Part shown: piece by piece, positions 27,101 through 42,100 of the stretch
How positions within the stretch are numbered: the first letter of the stretch is position 1
How the letters are laid out: each line of letters starts with the position of its first letter
Source of the DNA: Elmis aenea
Taxonomy: Eukaryota > Arthropoda > Insecta > Coleoptera > Elmidae
NCBI GenBank assembly: GCA_947652605.1
Contig: OX393577.1
Span: 58,676,108-58,740,107, forward strand
Length of the DNA stretch: 64,000 nucleotides
Direction of reading: 5' to 3'
Notes under the pieces: model-generated
What the model saw: the letters and a program-made list of their open reading frames with translations, nothing else
Database searches by the model: none
Told to the model about the DNA's origin: nothing
Position numbers and translations under genes: made by a program

Positions 27101-30100
27101 GAGCAGTTTGAGACGTTAGCTGGCAGCAAAATTTATACAATCCTGGATCTGAGTAATGGGTACCTTCAGGTGCCATTAACTGAAGAAGCTAAAAATAAAT
27201 CTGCTTTTATTACTGAAGATGGAAGCGGTATGTTTCAGCGAATGAGTTTTGGACTTAGGAATGCTCCGTATGAGTTTCAAAGACTAATGAATATAGTTTT
27301 GAAAAACTTGCGTAACAAATTAGTGGTAAACTATTTGGATGACATACTAATTCCGGCGAGAGATTGGACCGATATGCTATTCCGATTGGAAGGTGTTTTG
27401 AGAGCCCTTAAGGAGGCGAAATTAACGCTAAAGTTGTCAAAGTGCGAATTTGGTAAACTCGAGGTTGAATATTTGGGTTTAGTAGTTTCGGCACAGGGTG
27501 TGCGACCAGGAATTGCAAAAACGGAAGCGATCAGAAAATTCCCTACGCCGAACAACGTACCAGAGATTCGCAGGTTCATAGGACTAACCGGGTTCTTTAG
27601 AAAATTTATTGAAAACTATGCAGTGCGGGCGCGACCTCTAACTCAGTTAACAAGATCCGAAGTGAAGTTCGTATGGGAGAAACAGCAGCAAATTGCATTC
27701 GAAGATTTAAGGACAGCACTTGTTCGCCAACCAGTTTTGAAGTTGTACGACCCAACATCATACACAGAACTGCATACAGATGCATCATCAGCTGGACTAG
27801 CGGGTGTGTTGTTACAAGCCGGGGAAGATAAAAAACTCAGACTTGTGTATTGTGTATCCAAAAAAACTACTGACGTTGAAGCTTTGTATCATTCGAGTAG
27901 GCTCGAACTATATGCCATAGTGTGGTGCGTGGAAAGATTACGTTCGTTTCTATTACCTATAAATTTTACTATCGTGACTGATTGTGCCTGTCTCATTCAC
28001 ATAAATGAGAAAAAGACCGGAAACGCACAAATCGCGAGGTGGCTTAACACCTTAAGTGAATATTCATATAAACTGGTGCATAGGCCGGGGAAAGATATGA
28101 AACATGTAGATGCCTTAAGTCGAGCTCCGACAGAAGAAAAGTCTGACACGACCGACTATATCATTGACAAAAGGTTAAGTGCAAGTGTATTCCAATGTGT
28201 TGGGGAGGAACTGTGGATTGAGTTGGTACAAGCTGGCGATGAACGTTTACGACGGATTATTGAGTTGTTAAAGAAGGCTGTCCGTACGAAGGATGAAGAC
28301 GCTCAGGTTAAAGACTATGTATGGGTAGATGGTCGCTTGTTCAGAGAGGTTTTGGTGAAGAAAGAAAAACGACGACTTTATGTACTACCTGATAGTATGC
28401 GAAAAAGCATTACCGTTCGTTACCATGATTTGATAGGACACTTTTCATTGGACAAGACCGTAGCCAGAATATTAAAGCACTACTGGTTTCGAAGCATGCG
28501 GAGATACGTTAAGTATCATATTGGTGGATGTGTGGAGTGCTTATTTTCCAAGGTACCAGGGGGAAAGAAACCAGGCTTGTTACACCCAATACCACCACCA
28601 AAGAGGCCTTTCGAAAGAATACATATGGATCATTTGGGACCATTCCCAGTGACGGATGATGGAAACGCGTATTTGTTAATAGTAACAGACGCCTTGACGA
28701 AGTTCGTAAAAATTTACCCAGTGCCAGATACGAGAAGCAACACAACGACTAGGGAAATCGAAAAATTTGTTTTAGGTTATGGATTACCCAAAATTATCGT
28801 AAGTGACCGAGGAACGGCATTTACAGGGGAAGAATTTAGGAAGTTTACGGACACAAATGGGATCCACCATACCCTAAATAGTGCCAGACACCCACAGGCA
28901 AATGGCGCTGTAGAAAGATGTAATCGAATAATCCTACCAATGATGATGTCTACGCTGGATGAGAATGTTTGGGATCAACACGTTTCGGAAATGGAACGAG
29001 ATATGAATACCGCTGAAAACAACACAACAGGACATTCTGCCTTCAAAGCATTGTATGGATTCACACCAAGATTCTATGATGGAAAAATGAGAGAAGTCAC
29101 AGGGACGAAGGATGACGAATGGAGACCACCACCAAAAATACAAGCTGAAATTAGAGAAAATATCATAAAAAAACAAGTGGGCCAGAAGGAACAATATGAC
29201 AAAAAAAGATACATGGGCGTGAAATATCAGATCGGAGACATTGTAGTGGTGAAAATCAACCCAGTTGCGACGGGCGAGAGCACGAAGACACAACCACGAT
29301 ACAAGGGGCCGATGGTGATTACTGGAATTCTTCCTGCTGATACTTATCGAATTTCGCAGGTGAACAGCGGCAGAGGCAAACAAGGGCTAAATACCACCGC
29401 TCATGTTTCTCAAATGAAAATATATAAAAACCATGAAGATGACATAGACGATCTCAGTGGGACAGACAGTGATGAGGAGTTGCCGGAGGTTCCGAAAAGA
29501 AGAGTTCGGATGCCAGCAAAATACAACGAATATGTACTGTAAATTTATGCATGTTTATTTTTGTTTTGTTTTGTGATGACGATGAGGACATTGTCATGGC
29601 CAGGATGGCCGAGTGTAAACAATTTTATTTTTGTAGTATGTATTTTGTATGTATTTGGTAGTATATAGTGTTTTTTAGTTTGGTACGGGAGAGGGGGTTG
29701 GCAGGACTAGAGGCTGGCAACAGGAGGAAAAACGAGCAGTCTGAACGGGAAGTTCGAGACTGCAACAGGGCACGTGTAAAGTGCAGCTAGTTGGGTTACA
29801 GTTAAAGAAGTAAAACTTGATTAACAAATGGTTAATTGTTTAGTGTTTATTTAAAGTTTGAGATTAATAAAAAGGATTAAAAGAATAAAGTGAACTTTCT
29901 TTACATATTTTTGTTTAATTTGATTGTACTAAAAAAAAAAATTACGCTCACCGTTTAAAAGTTATGACACAAATTTACCTTTTTTTAAATGGGAGTGATA
30001 GTTGGCTATGACCTATTTAAATTCCTTATTTTTTTCTCACTCCAAATATATGAGGGTTGATGTATTTATTTTCAATAATACGCAAGTTACGAAGGTTTTT

Positions 30101-33100
30101 TTTTTTTTAAGAAAATCATAGGCTGTGAAAACAAAAAAAAACAAACAATGTGTAAAACCTTATAAAACTCATGTGGTACAAGTAACCAAGGTTTTTTAAT
30201 TTGTTGTTGAGATAAACATTGTAAATATTTGATCAACAACATAGTCGGAATCAACAGTAATGTAGTATATTGCTGTTTATCTTATGTTCAAAAATTTTTG
30301 ATGTTTATCTCAACAAAAAATTTAAAAACCTTGGTAACTTGTACCACATGAGTTTTATAAGGTTTTACACCTTGTTTTTTTTTGTTTTCACAGCCTACTA
30401 TGATTTTCTTTAAAAAAAAAACTAAAAACCTTCGTAACTTGCGTATTATTGAAAATAAATGCATCAACCCTTATACCGGGTGTAACTGAAATCAGGCTCA
30501 CCTCCTTTTTTTTTTTTAGTTTTGAATTTAGACAAATGAAATTTTAGACATGTAACATTTGCAAAAAACTGGATTATTTGAACATAGGTACACTTTTGTT
30601 TCACTTCCGGTTTCGCCGGAAATGGCCATAACTTTGTTATTTTAAATGGAACACTCTGTATATTTTTACATTTTTGGAAAGAGGAAACGATTTTGGATAC
30701 AACTGTACCATTTTGGTTAATTTTTATAACCTCAAATAATTTTTTCACAAAAATTACATTTTTTATTAAGTGTGCCGTGACCCGCATAAATTGAATTTTA
30801 TTATGTCAAAAAGTGTCAGAAAAACGGTTTTGTAAATTTTAATTAACATTTGGGCTGCTTTAATAGACCTTAAAGGTTGCAAAATTGGTTTTTTGACAAA
30901 AAATCTATTTTTTTAAATGGAACAATAGTGGCGCATGCGGTTATTTAAATAGAGTATTTTCTGGCGAATTCAACAATACCAATAACTTGGTATTTTTTTA
31001 GGAGCAGGCATTAAAAATTTCAAATTATTTAAGATTTTGGTAAGATATCCTAATAATTATAGTTGACTATGCCAAATGGCAACAAAACAAATGCTTTTTT
31101 TGTGTTTTTTTACAAAACCGTTTTTCGGACACTTGTTGACAAAATAAAATTTAATTCATGCGTTAATTTATGCGGATCACGGCACACTTAATAAAAAATT
31201 TAATTTTTGTCAAAAAATTATTTGAGGTTATAAAAATTAACCAAAATGATACAGTTGTATCCAAAATCGTTTCCTCTTTCCAAAAATGTAAAAATATACA
31301 GGGTGTTCCATTTAAAATAACAAAGTTATGGCCATTTCCGGCGAAACCGGAAGTGAAACAAAAGTGTACCTATGTTCAAATAATCCAGTTTTTTGCAAAT
31401 GTTACATGTCTAAAATTTAATTTGTCTAAATTCAAAACTAAAGAAAATAAAGGGGGTGAGCCTGATTTCAGTTACACCCGGTATATTTGCAATGAAAAAA
31501 AAAATAAGGAATTTAAATAGGTCATAGCCAACTATCGCTCCCATTTAAAAAAAGTTAAGTATGTGTCATAACTTAATAACGGCAAGCGTAAAAAAATTGT
31601 TTTTAGTATAATTAAATTAAACATAAATATAACGGAGATATGACACATTGTTAATATGACAAAAAAACACTTTTTCTTTAATAACTCAAAAACCGGAAAT
31701 GATAGAATATTTTTGTAAATGGTTCTGAGTTTGTCTCAAAAAACTGCATATTTTTGGTAATATATCCGTTTCTCTATCTTGACTATTAAGCGAGATACCC
31801 ATGCAATCCCATCGTATTTGGACCACCCTGTACTGTATAAAAGCAATAATAGATTTACAAAAAGAGCAAAAATTGTACCCTTAACTTTAATTTGAGGCTA
31901 AACAAGTTCAAGAGCAAATATGTGCCGTACAAGGGCCCCTTCAAGAAGAATTAACCTCAGGTGTAGAAATCTTTATCCAGGAAGTGATAGAATTCGATAA
32001 AGATTTTGAAGAAAATGGCCCTATGGTACCAGACCTAGCAGCTCGTGAAGCGAGCGATCGAGTATTACTTTTCCAGGCACGTTTTGATGAGCTGTGGCGC
32101 CGATTTGAAGTTTACAGTAGCGGTGAAAAATTATTTGGACTAGAAGTGCACGAATATCCCATCCTACATAAACGTAAAAAGGAGTTTAACTTGCTAAATA
32201 AACTGTACGGGTTGTATTTGCAAGTTAACAATACTATCGACGGATATTTCGATATGATGTGGAGCGAAGTTGATACTGAAGTGATCATGACGGAGTTAAC
32301 GGAATTCCAAAACAGGTAATGTATTGCTATTTGACCAAGCTGATAGTTAACTTTGAATTTTAAACCTTTTTAAAATGTAGGTGCCGCAAACTGCCCAAGG
32401 CTATGAAAGATTGGCCTGCTTTCTTGGATTTGAAACAGAAAATTGATGACTTCAACGAAACCTGCCCTCTATTGGAATTGATGGCCAATAAAGTATATAT
32501 TAAACTTACCTTTTAATAATATCTTGGTACGAGTGATTCAAAAAATTTTAGGCCATGAAAGAACGACATTGGAAACGAATAAGCAAAGTCACCAGTTATG
32601 TTTTTGATATCGAGTCACCAACATTTACACTCAGGAATGTCATGGAAGCTCCTCTTTTGAAATTCAAAGATGATGTAGAGGTAATTATTAACCTTTTCTT
32701 ATTCAGCCTATTAAAAAAAAGAATCGCGAATACAATATCAGCGATATTGGCGTCCTAAAATAAAAGGTCAACTCACCGGCCCGATTTCGACGCGGTCGCG
32801 GGCACGGTCACGATAATAAGTAACCTTGGTTACCAATTATCGTGACCGCATCGAGATCGCGCTGGTGTGTGTGGACCTTAATAGTGTTATAAAGGTGCAA
32901 GTGTATTGCACGAGAAGCTTCTAATATACAGGGTGAACCAAATTCGAATGTTTTACGGGGTATCTCGGTTACCGTAATAGATAGCGAAAATCTGATTTCG
33001 GTCTCTTGGGCTATTTTTTTTGAGAAATAACGCCTATGTAATCAAATTTTTTCTATCGGATTCCATTTTGGCACTACAGACAAAAAATGAAATTTCATCA

Positions 33101-36100
33101 TTTTTGAAAATTAGCTTTAACTTCTTTATTTATTAAATTAGAACAAAATGTTAAGAAGGTTTTTTATACAGATTTTTATGCTTAATTTAAAAAAAAAGTA
33201 ATTTTTTCTTAGCCACCTTGACTTTCGAGATATGGAGTAAATTTAAATTTATTTAAAGGGAAACCGTAGTTGGCCATGACTTTATGTGAAAGAGTATTTT
33301 TTTAGCTTTGCAAAAATATTTAGTTTTTATTTATTTGTTGCAAAAAATAACCGAGATATGGCCAATTTTATAAAAATTCGGTGATCAAAGTTTGCCATGA
33401 TTTCGTAAACAAGTGATGTTTGCAATTATTAAACAACTAAACGTCATTTCGAAGTAAATTTTTCAACTTTAAAGCAAATCCGAGTAGTCCTTTTTATTTT
33501 ATAACTGTTTATTGTGATATTGTGAACATGGCTAAATTTGAACTCTTTGAAAAGTTTAATATGTTAGAATATGACTTTGTAAGTGATAAAAACGTAACGG
33601 TTGCTGCTAAATTTACTTGGCAATGACGTTTAGTTGTTTAATAATTGCAAACATCACTTGTTTACGAAATCATGGCAAACTTTGATCATCGAATTTTTAC
33701 AAAATGGGTCATATCTCGGTTATTTTTTGCAAAAAATATATAAAACTATATATTTTTGAAAAGCCAAAAAAATACTCTTTCACATAAAGTCATGGCCAAC
33801 TACGGTTTCCCTTTAAAAAAATTTAACTTTTGTTTTTAAATTAAGCATAAAAATCTGTATAAAAAATCTATGTAACATTTTGTTCTAATTTAATAAATAA
33901 AGAAGTTATAGCTAATTTTCAAACATGATGAAATTTCATTTTTTGTCTGTAGTGCCAAAATGGAATCCGATAGAAAAAATCTGATTGCAAAAAAAATATT
34001 AATGATTCTCAAAAAAAATAGTGCAAGAGACCGAAATCAGATTTTCGCTATCTATTACGGTAACCGAGATACCCCATAAAACATTCGAATTTGGTCCACC
34101 CTTTACAGGCAGATAACGCGGTGGGCGATAACTTATGGCACAGCGGAGGGGGAGTGGTTCTGTAGGATGTTGAGGTTTCTATGTGGCGTTGTCACTAAAA
34201 AAAAATATTTTTTAAATTTTTTTAAGGTTTTAAGTCTTTATTCAAAAAATTCTCCTGAAGTTAAAGTAAAATTCATTGTGGAAATGCAAGTAATTAACGG
34301 ACATAGAAGACATATCAAAAGGGAGTATAAAGAGTAAAAAGACTAACAGGACACCTCAAAAAGAGAAAAAAGATAAAGAAGATAAAGCGGATACGCTTAC
34401 GAACATGATCGAAGAAGTAATGAGAGATATAAAAGAAATAAACCATGACCAGAGGTCATATCAGGAGGAACTGAAGGAACTGAAACAGAAAAATGAATTG
34501 CTGAAAAATTAAAACAAGATAATAAAAGAGAAGATGAAATCCGTAGAAGATAGACCTAGAAGACTGGAAAAAGATAGAACCAAAAATAATATTGTTGTGA
34601 CAGGCTTAGAGATAAAAACTGATAACAAAGCAGACATTATACTTGAATTTGAACACCTTATTGAAAGAGGAACAGGTATAAAAGTTCAGATTAAAAACGC
34701 ATAGGAACAAAAGCATGTAAGTTAGAACTAGTCAAGCCACTAGAAAAAGAAAAGGTTATGAAAAACAAGTATAAGTTCAAACAACTCCAAGAAGTAATAT
34801 ACATATATAAACAACGAAATGACAAAGGATGAATTGGAAATTCAAAAGAAGCTAAAACAAATAGCGGAAGAAGAGAGACAGAAAGGAAGAACAACGAAAA
34901 TAGAATATGAAAAGATGAAAAAGATTTGAGATGGGACAGGGAGCAGGAAAAGTTGAAAGAAAATAAAACAACAACAAACCATCAAACTCCAAAAAACTGG
35001 TAGTAAAGAATAGCAGTAATATTAGGACAACGATTCAGGCAAAGAAAAAGGACACGAGAAAGAAAATAAATTATAAAATAAGATATAAGAAAAGATAACA
35101 AGAGGACATCGGAAATGACACAAGCAATAACAAAGGACATGCGAAAGGAAATAAAAAGAAAAGAGGGAAACACAAAAAATGACATGCCTAACTGTAATGC
35201 CGAATTTACATTAGTATAGTATAGTAAGCCCGATTCCACAGGTACACATACGTCATAATGCGCAGAACACTAAAAATAAGCGGGCGAGTCTATTACGTTC
35301 AACGAGGTGATGCCCACTGTTCAGTGCCGTCCATTATCGTTCGTGTGTTAGCCGAAGTGTAGAATAGCTCAATTCTCTACCCATGGCTACGCCACTGGTA
35401 CCGTCAATTCACGCAGATCTGAGGCCACGCCTATGTACCTGTGGAATCGGGATTACTATAGCTAATGCAAGTTACTAAATCAAGTAGCTAAAGCAAGTCA
35501 CTAATCAAGTAACAAAACTTGTAAGGATTTTGGTTTAGTGAGTAGCTACACAATATAGGTGTTGTCGTGTTGTCACCTCTTAAACTTCAAAATGAATTAC
35601 ACCCGTCAATTCTACCCAATACGAACATAGACAAACCACGGTAACCACCAAAATGAATTGTTTTATTTTAGAATACTTAATGGTGCATGTTTACTCATTT
35701 TATTTTTTACTCAAAAACTAGGTTTTGCAGGAAAATTTAAATAAAAGAAATATCTAAATAAATCAAGCTTTCAAAAAAATATTTTAAATTGCAAAATTTC
35801 AAGCCTCCAAAAAGTTCTGATAAAAAAAAACAACATGGGTTGCACTTTTCAGTCCCTTGTGAAGGTGGGAAATGATTAAAAATATTACTATGGGAAACCT
35901 TTTAATAAGTGCAAAACATCTACCAAATCATTCTCCTACCTACATAATTATATCAAAATTTGAGAAATAAAATAAAAACCTAATTTTACCGCTCCTTTTT
36001 AGGGGGGTGTAACTATGAAAGACGTCTAAGAAAAAAAAATTATATAAAAGCCTCCCGAAGTTTTTTGCAATATTCAAGAAACACCCTGTATATGTGGTCT

Positions 36101-39100
36101 ACTCCCAATTTAGTGAAATTGTTTGGTAATTTACAAAAAATGAAGTACAGTCTTCAAGTAAATAGTAATGATTTCTATTTACTTTACTCAAAACTTCACT
36201 AAATCGTTTATAAATTGTACAAATACTAAAGGAAACTGTCTACAGCAGTGGTTTCTAACCTGTGGGGTTCATAAAAATTTACGCATTGCAAGTGTAAACA
36301 TACTAATAAACCAGTACTACTTGGAAATGAGAGGGCGATGCATAGCTACCAGAGGCCACACTAGTTGTGAACAGCGTATGGATGTAAAAATCCCAGTGCT
36401 AGTTCTTTCCTTCGTTCATTCACTGCTTTGACCATCCACAAACTAGTTCATGAATTGATTCGATAACTGCTGGAACAGCCAACTTAACGTCCGATTAACT
36501 ATCAGAGAATGTACTGGATCACGATATTGATACTGCGCAGAATCCTGATAGTCTATTGGATCGTACATAGCCTTGTTGAAACAAACTTCATGTCTACAAT
36601 GGATATTAAAAAAAATGAGAGGTCTAAAAGCACTATTGAGAAAAATATTTAGTAAAATCTAAAAAATTTAATCTAACATTATTGTTGAATGTAAGACAAA
36701 ACTGGTGAAACCATAACTATTTCTAACCTAACCACCTGTCATCATATAAGGCAGTATGGTAAACAATAATGGCTGACTACCCCTTTCACAATCCACCAGA
36801 AACACCGCTTTCAAGTTCGTTGACTTAAATGGCTGCCAATGGCACCACATAAATACTCCCCACCGCTGTAATATATGTAAGACAGATGCGATGTGTCCAC
36901 TACCCTTCAACCAGTTAAATGCAAGACAGTTTTGATGCCAGTGTTGGCATCAATGGTGGAATGTAAGACACAGGGTATTATTAAAACCTAATTAAATTAA
37001 TAGTCCTGGTTCAATGCTTGAATGTTTTAGCCATTGCTGAGACCACCAATATACCAATGCTCTGAGCATATAAAAGTCAAAGCTGTATTAGATTTATTGT
37101 TTTTAAATTCTAGATTTGATAGATATTCTTTTATTTTGACCCTTTAGTTTTTCAGAAATATTTTTCTCAAGGGTTGTCTATACGATCGTAGAGTGTAAAG
37201 TTATACTGTAAAATTTCATTCAATCAAGTCTCAATTTTTTGCCTACCAGACTATTTGTAATAACAATTAAATGTATTTTTAATCGTTTATTTTATTTTAA
37301 TTTAGGACATTTGCATTAGTGCAGTCAAAGAAAAAGATATCGAGGCTAAACTGAAGCAAGTTATTGCAGACTGGGCAGTCGTTGATTTGTCATTTTCTTC
37401 ATTTAAAACAAAAGGTGAGCTACTGCTTAAAGGTACTGAAACTGGAGAAATCATTGCATTACTAGAAGACAGTTTAATGATACTGAATTCACTGCTAAGT
37501 AACAGGTATGTAATTAAGAGAAAATTAAACTTTTTTAAGACATGTGACCTGAAAATTGATCATAAGTTTAAAATAATTAATTTAAAAAGTCTGGAATCAA
37601 CAAGTTTTAATATTTACGTAGTCTACGTTTCTATAAAGCTAAATCAGTGCATGTATTATTGTAATAAATAATGTACAAATCGTGTAACAAAATAAATTGT
37701 TGACTTATTTACTGCAATTGCTTTGACAAGTGAAATATAAACACAAAGCCTTGTATGCTATGAATCAGTTTAAAATTATAATTTCTGATATGATTCCCGT
37801 ATAAGTTTATATTTAAAAGGAAATTATTTGTTGTGTTACAGATACAATGCACCATTTAAAAAAGACATCCAGCTTTGGGTACACAAATTGGTAACCACTT
37901 CAGAAATTTTGGAAAAATGGTTGCAAGTTCAAAACTTGTGGATTTACCTCGAGGCCGTATTTGTTGGAGGTGATATTGCCAGACAGTTACCTGCAGAGGC
38001 AAAAAGATTTAGCGTAAGTCAAAGTATTTAATTATATTCACGTAAAAATTTAAATCAAAATATTACCGCTGATTTATTATCATTTTTCCCCCATTAAAAA
38101 AAACATTGTGTGTATGAAAGACTGACTGGTATTTTAAAGCACACCCAAAAAAACTTACAAAGAATAAAATTCCATGGAAGATATTCTTCCTGTCATCCTT
38201 TTTTATTGTAGTTGTATCCTTGTCATTCTTTCCTACTTATAAGAACATATTTTACAAGTAGTGTGTCCTATTTGTGATATAAAAATGTATCAACAAATTG
38301 TTGTTCATGGACAAAATCCAAAAATTTTGACGTTAATATTGTAACAGTTCGCTAAGACCTTGTACTTTATTTTTGGTTACTTTCTTTTTTATTTAACTTT
38401 TTATTTTGTAAGCTCGTGATCGTCTGTTGTTGTGGTTGGGCCCTTGACGCTGTTGACCCAACAATAACAATTTGTTAACCTTTATGGTTATGATTTTTAT
38501 TTATGTAGAATATTGACAAAGCTTGGATTAAAATTATGAGCCGGGCACACGAAATCCTAAATGTTGTGGATACCTGTGCGGGAGATGAAACCATGGGACA
38601 ACTTTTACCATATTTGCTGGAACAACTAGAAACTTGCCAGAAGAGTTTAACTGGATATTTGGGTAAATTAATATCACAGAACATGACTGTTAATGATTCT
38701 AGAATTTTAATTTTTTTAAATATTTGCAACGAAATTAAATTTTTTAAATTTTGCAACGAAATTAAATTTTTTAAATATTTGCAACGAAATTAAATTTTTT
38801 AAATATTTGCAACGAAATTAAATTTTTTAAATATTTGCAACGAAATTAAATTTTTTAAATATTTGCAACGAAATTAAATTTTAAAGACAAATCTTTAAAA
38901 TGTGTCTTTTTTTCATAGAATCCAAACGTTTGTGCTTCCCTCGATTTTTCTTCATCTCAGATCCAGTACTATTGGAAATTTTGGGTCAGAGTTCAGATCC
39001 CCAATCCATTCAGCCACACTTGCTCAGCTTATTCGATGCCGTTTATAGGGTAAAAATAAATGATGAAATTACCAATTGTTTTCACACATGTGTTTTAATT

Positions 39101-42100
39101 TAGTTTTACAAAATAGTAAAAATGATGTGTTATACAGTCGGATTGATTGGGACCGCGCATTAAAAATATATGAAGAATGAAAAAGTGTATTCATCTGAAA
39201 TTTTGGTTATGACCATAATGGCATATGATCTGTTTAATGAAAATATTTTGAAGATGACACTTCCAGAAATACCGGAAGTTGACATCTACTTTCTTATTTC
39301 AAATACAATGGTCTATTTTTTATTGCGTAACTGGATTTAAAACATTGTTTAAGAGGCGTTTTTAATAGCATTCCCTATACCTAAGTGCAGTCGTTTTTTA
39401 GATTTTTGGACTTTTTTGAAAAAATTTTGATTTTTATCGTGATGCTTAATATTATCTACCACCGCCATTTTTGAAGAGAAAACGCTTAAATTTAGACTAT
39501 GCATAGAAAAAACCTTGGGAGTTCAACCTGGAATTTCTGCAATCGATGCATTACTTACAGGGTGTCCAAAATTTAATTTTGTTTTAATACAACTTCGGAC
39601 TACTAAAACTCGTTTTTTTTTAATACAATGCCCAAACTTTTTTTCATGTTCTAATGCAAAATTAAATTCTGCATCAATCTGTATTAACGTTTACTGTACC
39701 TATCTGCAACAATTTTCGAGTTATTAAGAATTTTTAATATAGTTAAGAGAGGGGTAACATTTTTAAATAGTAAGCCTTGGAAATGATAACAAACGCCAAT
39801 ATTAATAACTGTCAACCACTTTTATTGCGCTTGTCTGTATGAAAATTAAATAGCAAGAGTATTCAAACACGGATATTTTGATTTTATTGTATATTCATGA
39901 AGAATGTCACAAGATTATTAAAAGTGCGAACGAAGGTACCTAGGTATAGGTGATGCTATTAAAAGTCCCTCTAAAATAACGTGTTAAATCCAAAAATGCA
40001 ATAAAAAATAGATGATTGTATTTGAAATAAGAAAGTAGATATCAACTTTCGATATTTCCGGAATGAAATTATTTTCATTAAACCGTTCATTATGGTCACA
40101 ACCAAAACTTCAGATCAATACCCTTTTTCATTCTTCATATATTTTTAATGCCCGGACCCAATCAATCACCCTGTATATTTAAACCTTAAAATGCAACTTG
40201 GATTTATAGGTTGAATTTGATGAAAAGAAAATTGATGCAATTATAGCTATGCTGTCAGATTTAGGTGAAAGAATAGCATTCGATAGGCCAGTTGTGTGTT
40301 CTGGTGGTGTTGAACTTTGGTTGAATTCGTTGCTGACTAGTGTTAAAGATTCCGTTAAAACTGTAATTGCAATTATGGCGCAATGTTTTGTTGATCCAGA
40401 GTACGATTTTATCAAAGGTTTTCCAGGTTTTTCCGGACAGGTAAACTTAAATGTTAATAAAATGTGCATATTTAATTTTTTTTAATTTCAGGCCGGCTTA
40501 CTTGGTGTTCAAATTTTATGGACCAAAGAGGCAGAACTAGCTATTAATAAGTCACGAGTAGACCGAGTAATTATGAAAGCTACAAATCAACGATTCCTAG
40601 ATATTTTAAACAACCTCATTGACTTGACATCGAAAGATCTATCGAAAATGCAAAGAACTCAGTACGAAACTATGGTCACGATTCATGTACATCAAAGGTA
40701 CGATATTTGCGAATAAACTTGACAGTGTAAACATTTTTTCATCGAATTTTAGAGACATTTTTGATGACATCGTGCGACTGAAAGTGAGGACAATTACAGA
40801 CTTTGAATGGCAAAAACAAGCTCGATTTTATTACTTCGATGACAATGATGATGTAGTTGTACGAATAACTGATGTGATATTCCTTTATCAGAATGAGTAT
40901 TTGGGTATTACAGAACGGCTCTGTATTACTCCTTTGACTGATAGATGTTATATTACTCTGGCACAAGCTATATGTAAGTATCAAAAACTAATTTCTTTAC
41001 ATAGATATAATCCAACATCAGACTATTTATTTTTTAGCGGCAATTGTTTTAAGTCATTTTTATATCATACCATGACCAACTTGATTAATAATCTACTCTG
41101 TTACTTATAAGCAGGGACTAAAAACGAAAAAAATTCCGTTCGTTTCTGTTCGGAACGAAAACGAAATATATCGTTTTCGTTCTTTTCGTTCTAACCGAAA
41201 AAATTCTTTTTTCGTTTTCGTGAACCGAAATAATTACGGTTAAAACCGGTTTTACAATATTTTTTTTGTCGTCGTAAAATCAATTTTTTTTCTAGTCACC
41301 ACAACCCTCTATGAATACGATAACAATATTTGCGTCTCAACTAAAATATAAACGATGACGATGGGGTTTGATGCTCACGGACAGCATATTTTAGACTGGC
41401 GAACCATCGCCATATTAAATTTACCAAATTGTTAAACACATTAACATTTAACCATTTTATTAAGTTTAACACCCATAAGGTGCAAAAACAAAACGTGATT
41501 AGGTTAAATTAGACACACGACCTTTATCTAAAAATATGAAAATATAGCAAGTGCTGTTTTAAATTTGTTTTAGTACTAAAATCTATGCATTTGAATTAAA
41601 TAAGATCCTGCTGTAATTATTTAAAAAGACAAAAGAATGAATTCAAGTGGATAATTTACTAAATGTTATGAATAAAAAAGATATTTAAAAAAACAAACTT
41701 ATATTAACTTGAAATATACTTTAACTTTATAGTTTGTACATACCATACAATACACATTTTCACATTCCGTTAAATCTTACTAGCAACACATCTTCCAATA
41801 AATCTTCTTTTACATTAGTCCTTTTCGAAGTAAGAATAAATTTTACTATTATTATGTCTAAACGCAAATAAAACATACACATTGATAATATATACCCAAT
41901 CAAGTGTATATTCTATATTGATGATCTAAAAAACAAATTAGAAATAGAGAATATCTGTACCGTTAATTGTGTTACACGAAATTGCAAGTATAAACAATAA
42001 AGTTGTTAATACATATTCACGTAAATATATGGAGAAAAGTGAAGCTCAATTATTTCAAGTGAGATTTTTTACTGCCTCGTGGAGTTTCCCCAGCACAGAA

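Larger units (their letters stand above)
24688..29909 (+). mobile_element. Full-length Gypsy-type LTR retrotransposon with 4-bp target duplication
   Basis: The element runs from LTR to LTR (24692-29905) and is flanked by TATT on both sides (24688-24691, 29906-29909). Both LTRs begin TGT and end ACA. It has one uninterrupted gag-pol frame and no env. It lies in the sense orientation of the dynein gene in intron 15, inside an older fold-back. The related fold-back copy near 58.7 kb keeps the empty site with a single TATT. Pol order RT, RNase H, integrase is that of the Ty3/Gypsy group. The intact frame and identical LTRs suggest a recent insertion. Confidence 0.95.
24458..31832. mobile_element. 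Fold-back element, family L, copy 1 (host of the Gypsy element and of an F element)
   Basis: The left end TACAGGGTGGGATTGC and right end GACCACCCTGTA are inverted relatives. Arms match through 24500-24690 plus 29910-30160 against 30370-30470 plus 31490-31830. The loop is near 30160-30370 and is itself palindromic. A Gypsy element was inserted in the left arm and an F fold-back in the right arm. Removing both leaves roughly 1.1 kb. Confidence 0.8.

Noticed and set aside
28934..29383. 149-codon open frame on the minus strand inside pol
   Set aside because: It is antisense to the integrase-coding region with no recognisable domain; it is explained by the codon bias of the real frame.
30464..31520. 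Two matching open frames of 107 and 116 codons (30464-30787 minus, 31170-31520 plus)
   Set aside because: They are the same sequence in the two arms of fold-back F, and run over the element tip. The F copy at 7.8-8.5 kb has the frame broken, and no family resemblance is seen.
38706..38882. Possible CRISPR-like array
   Set aside because: The units are contiguous with no spacers and lie in an intron of a eukaryotic gene; it is a minisatellite.
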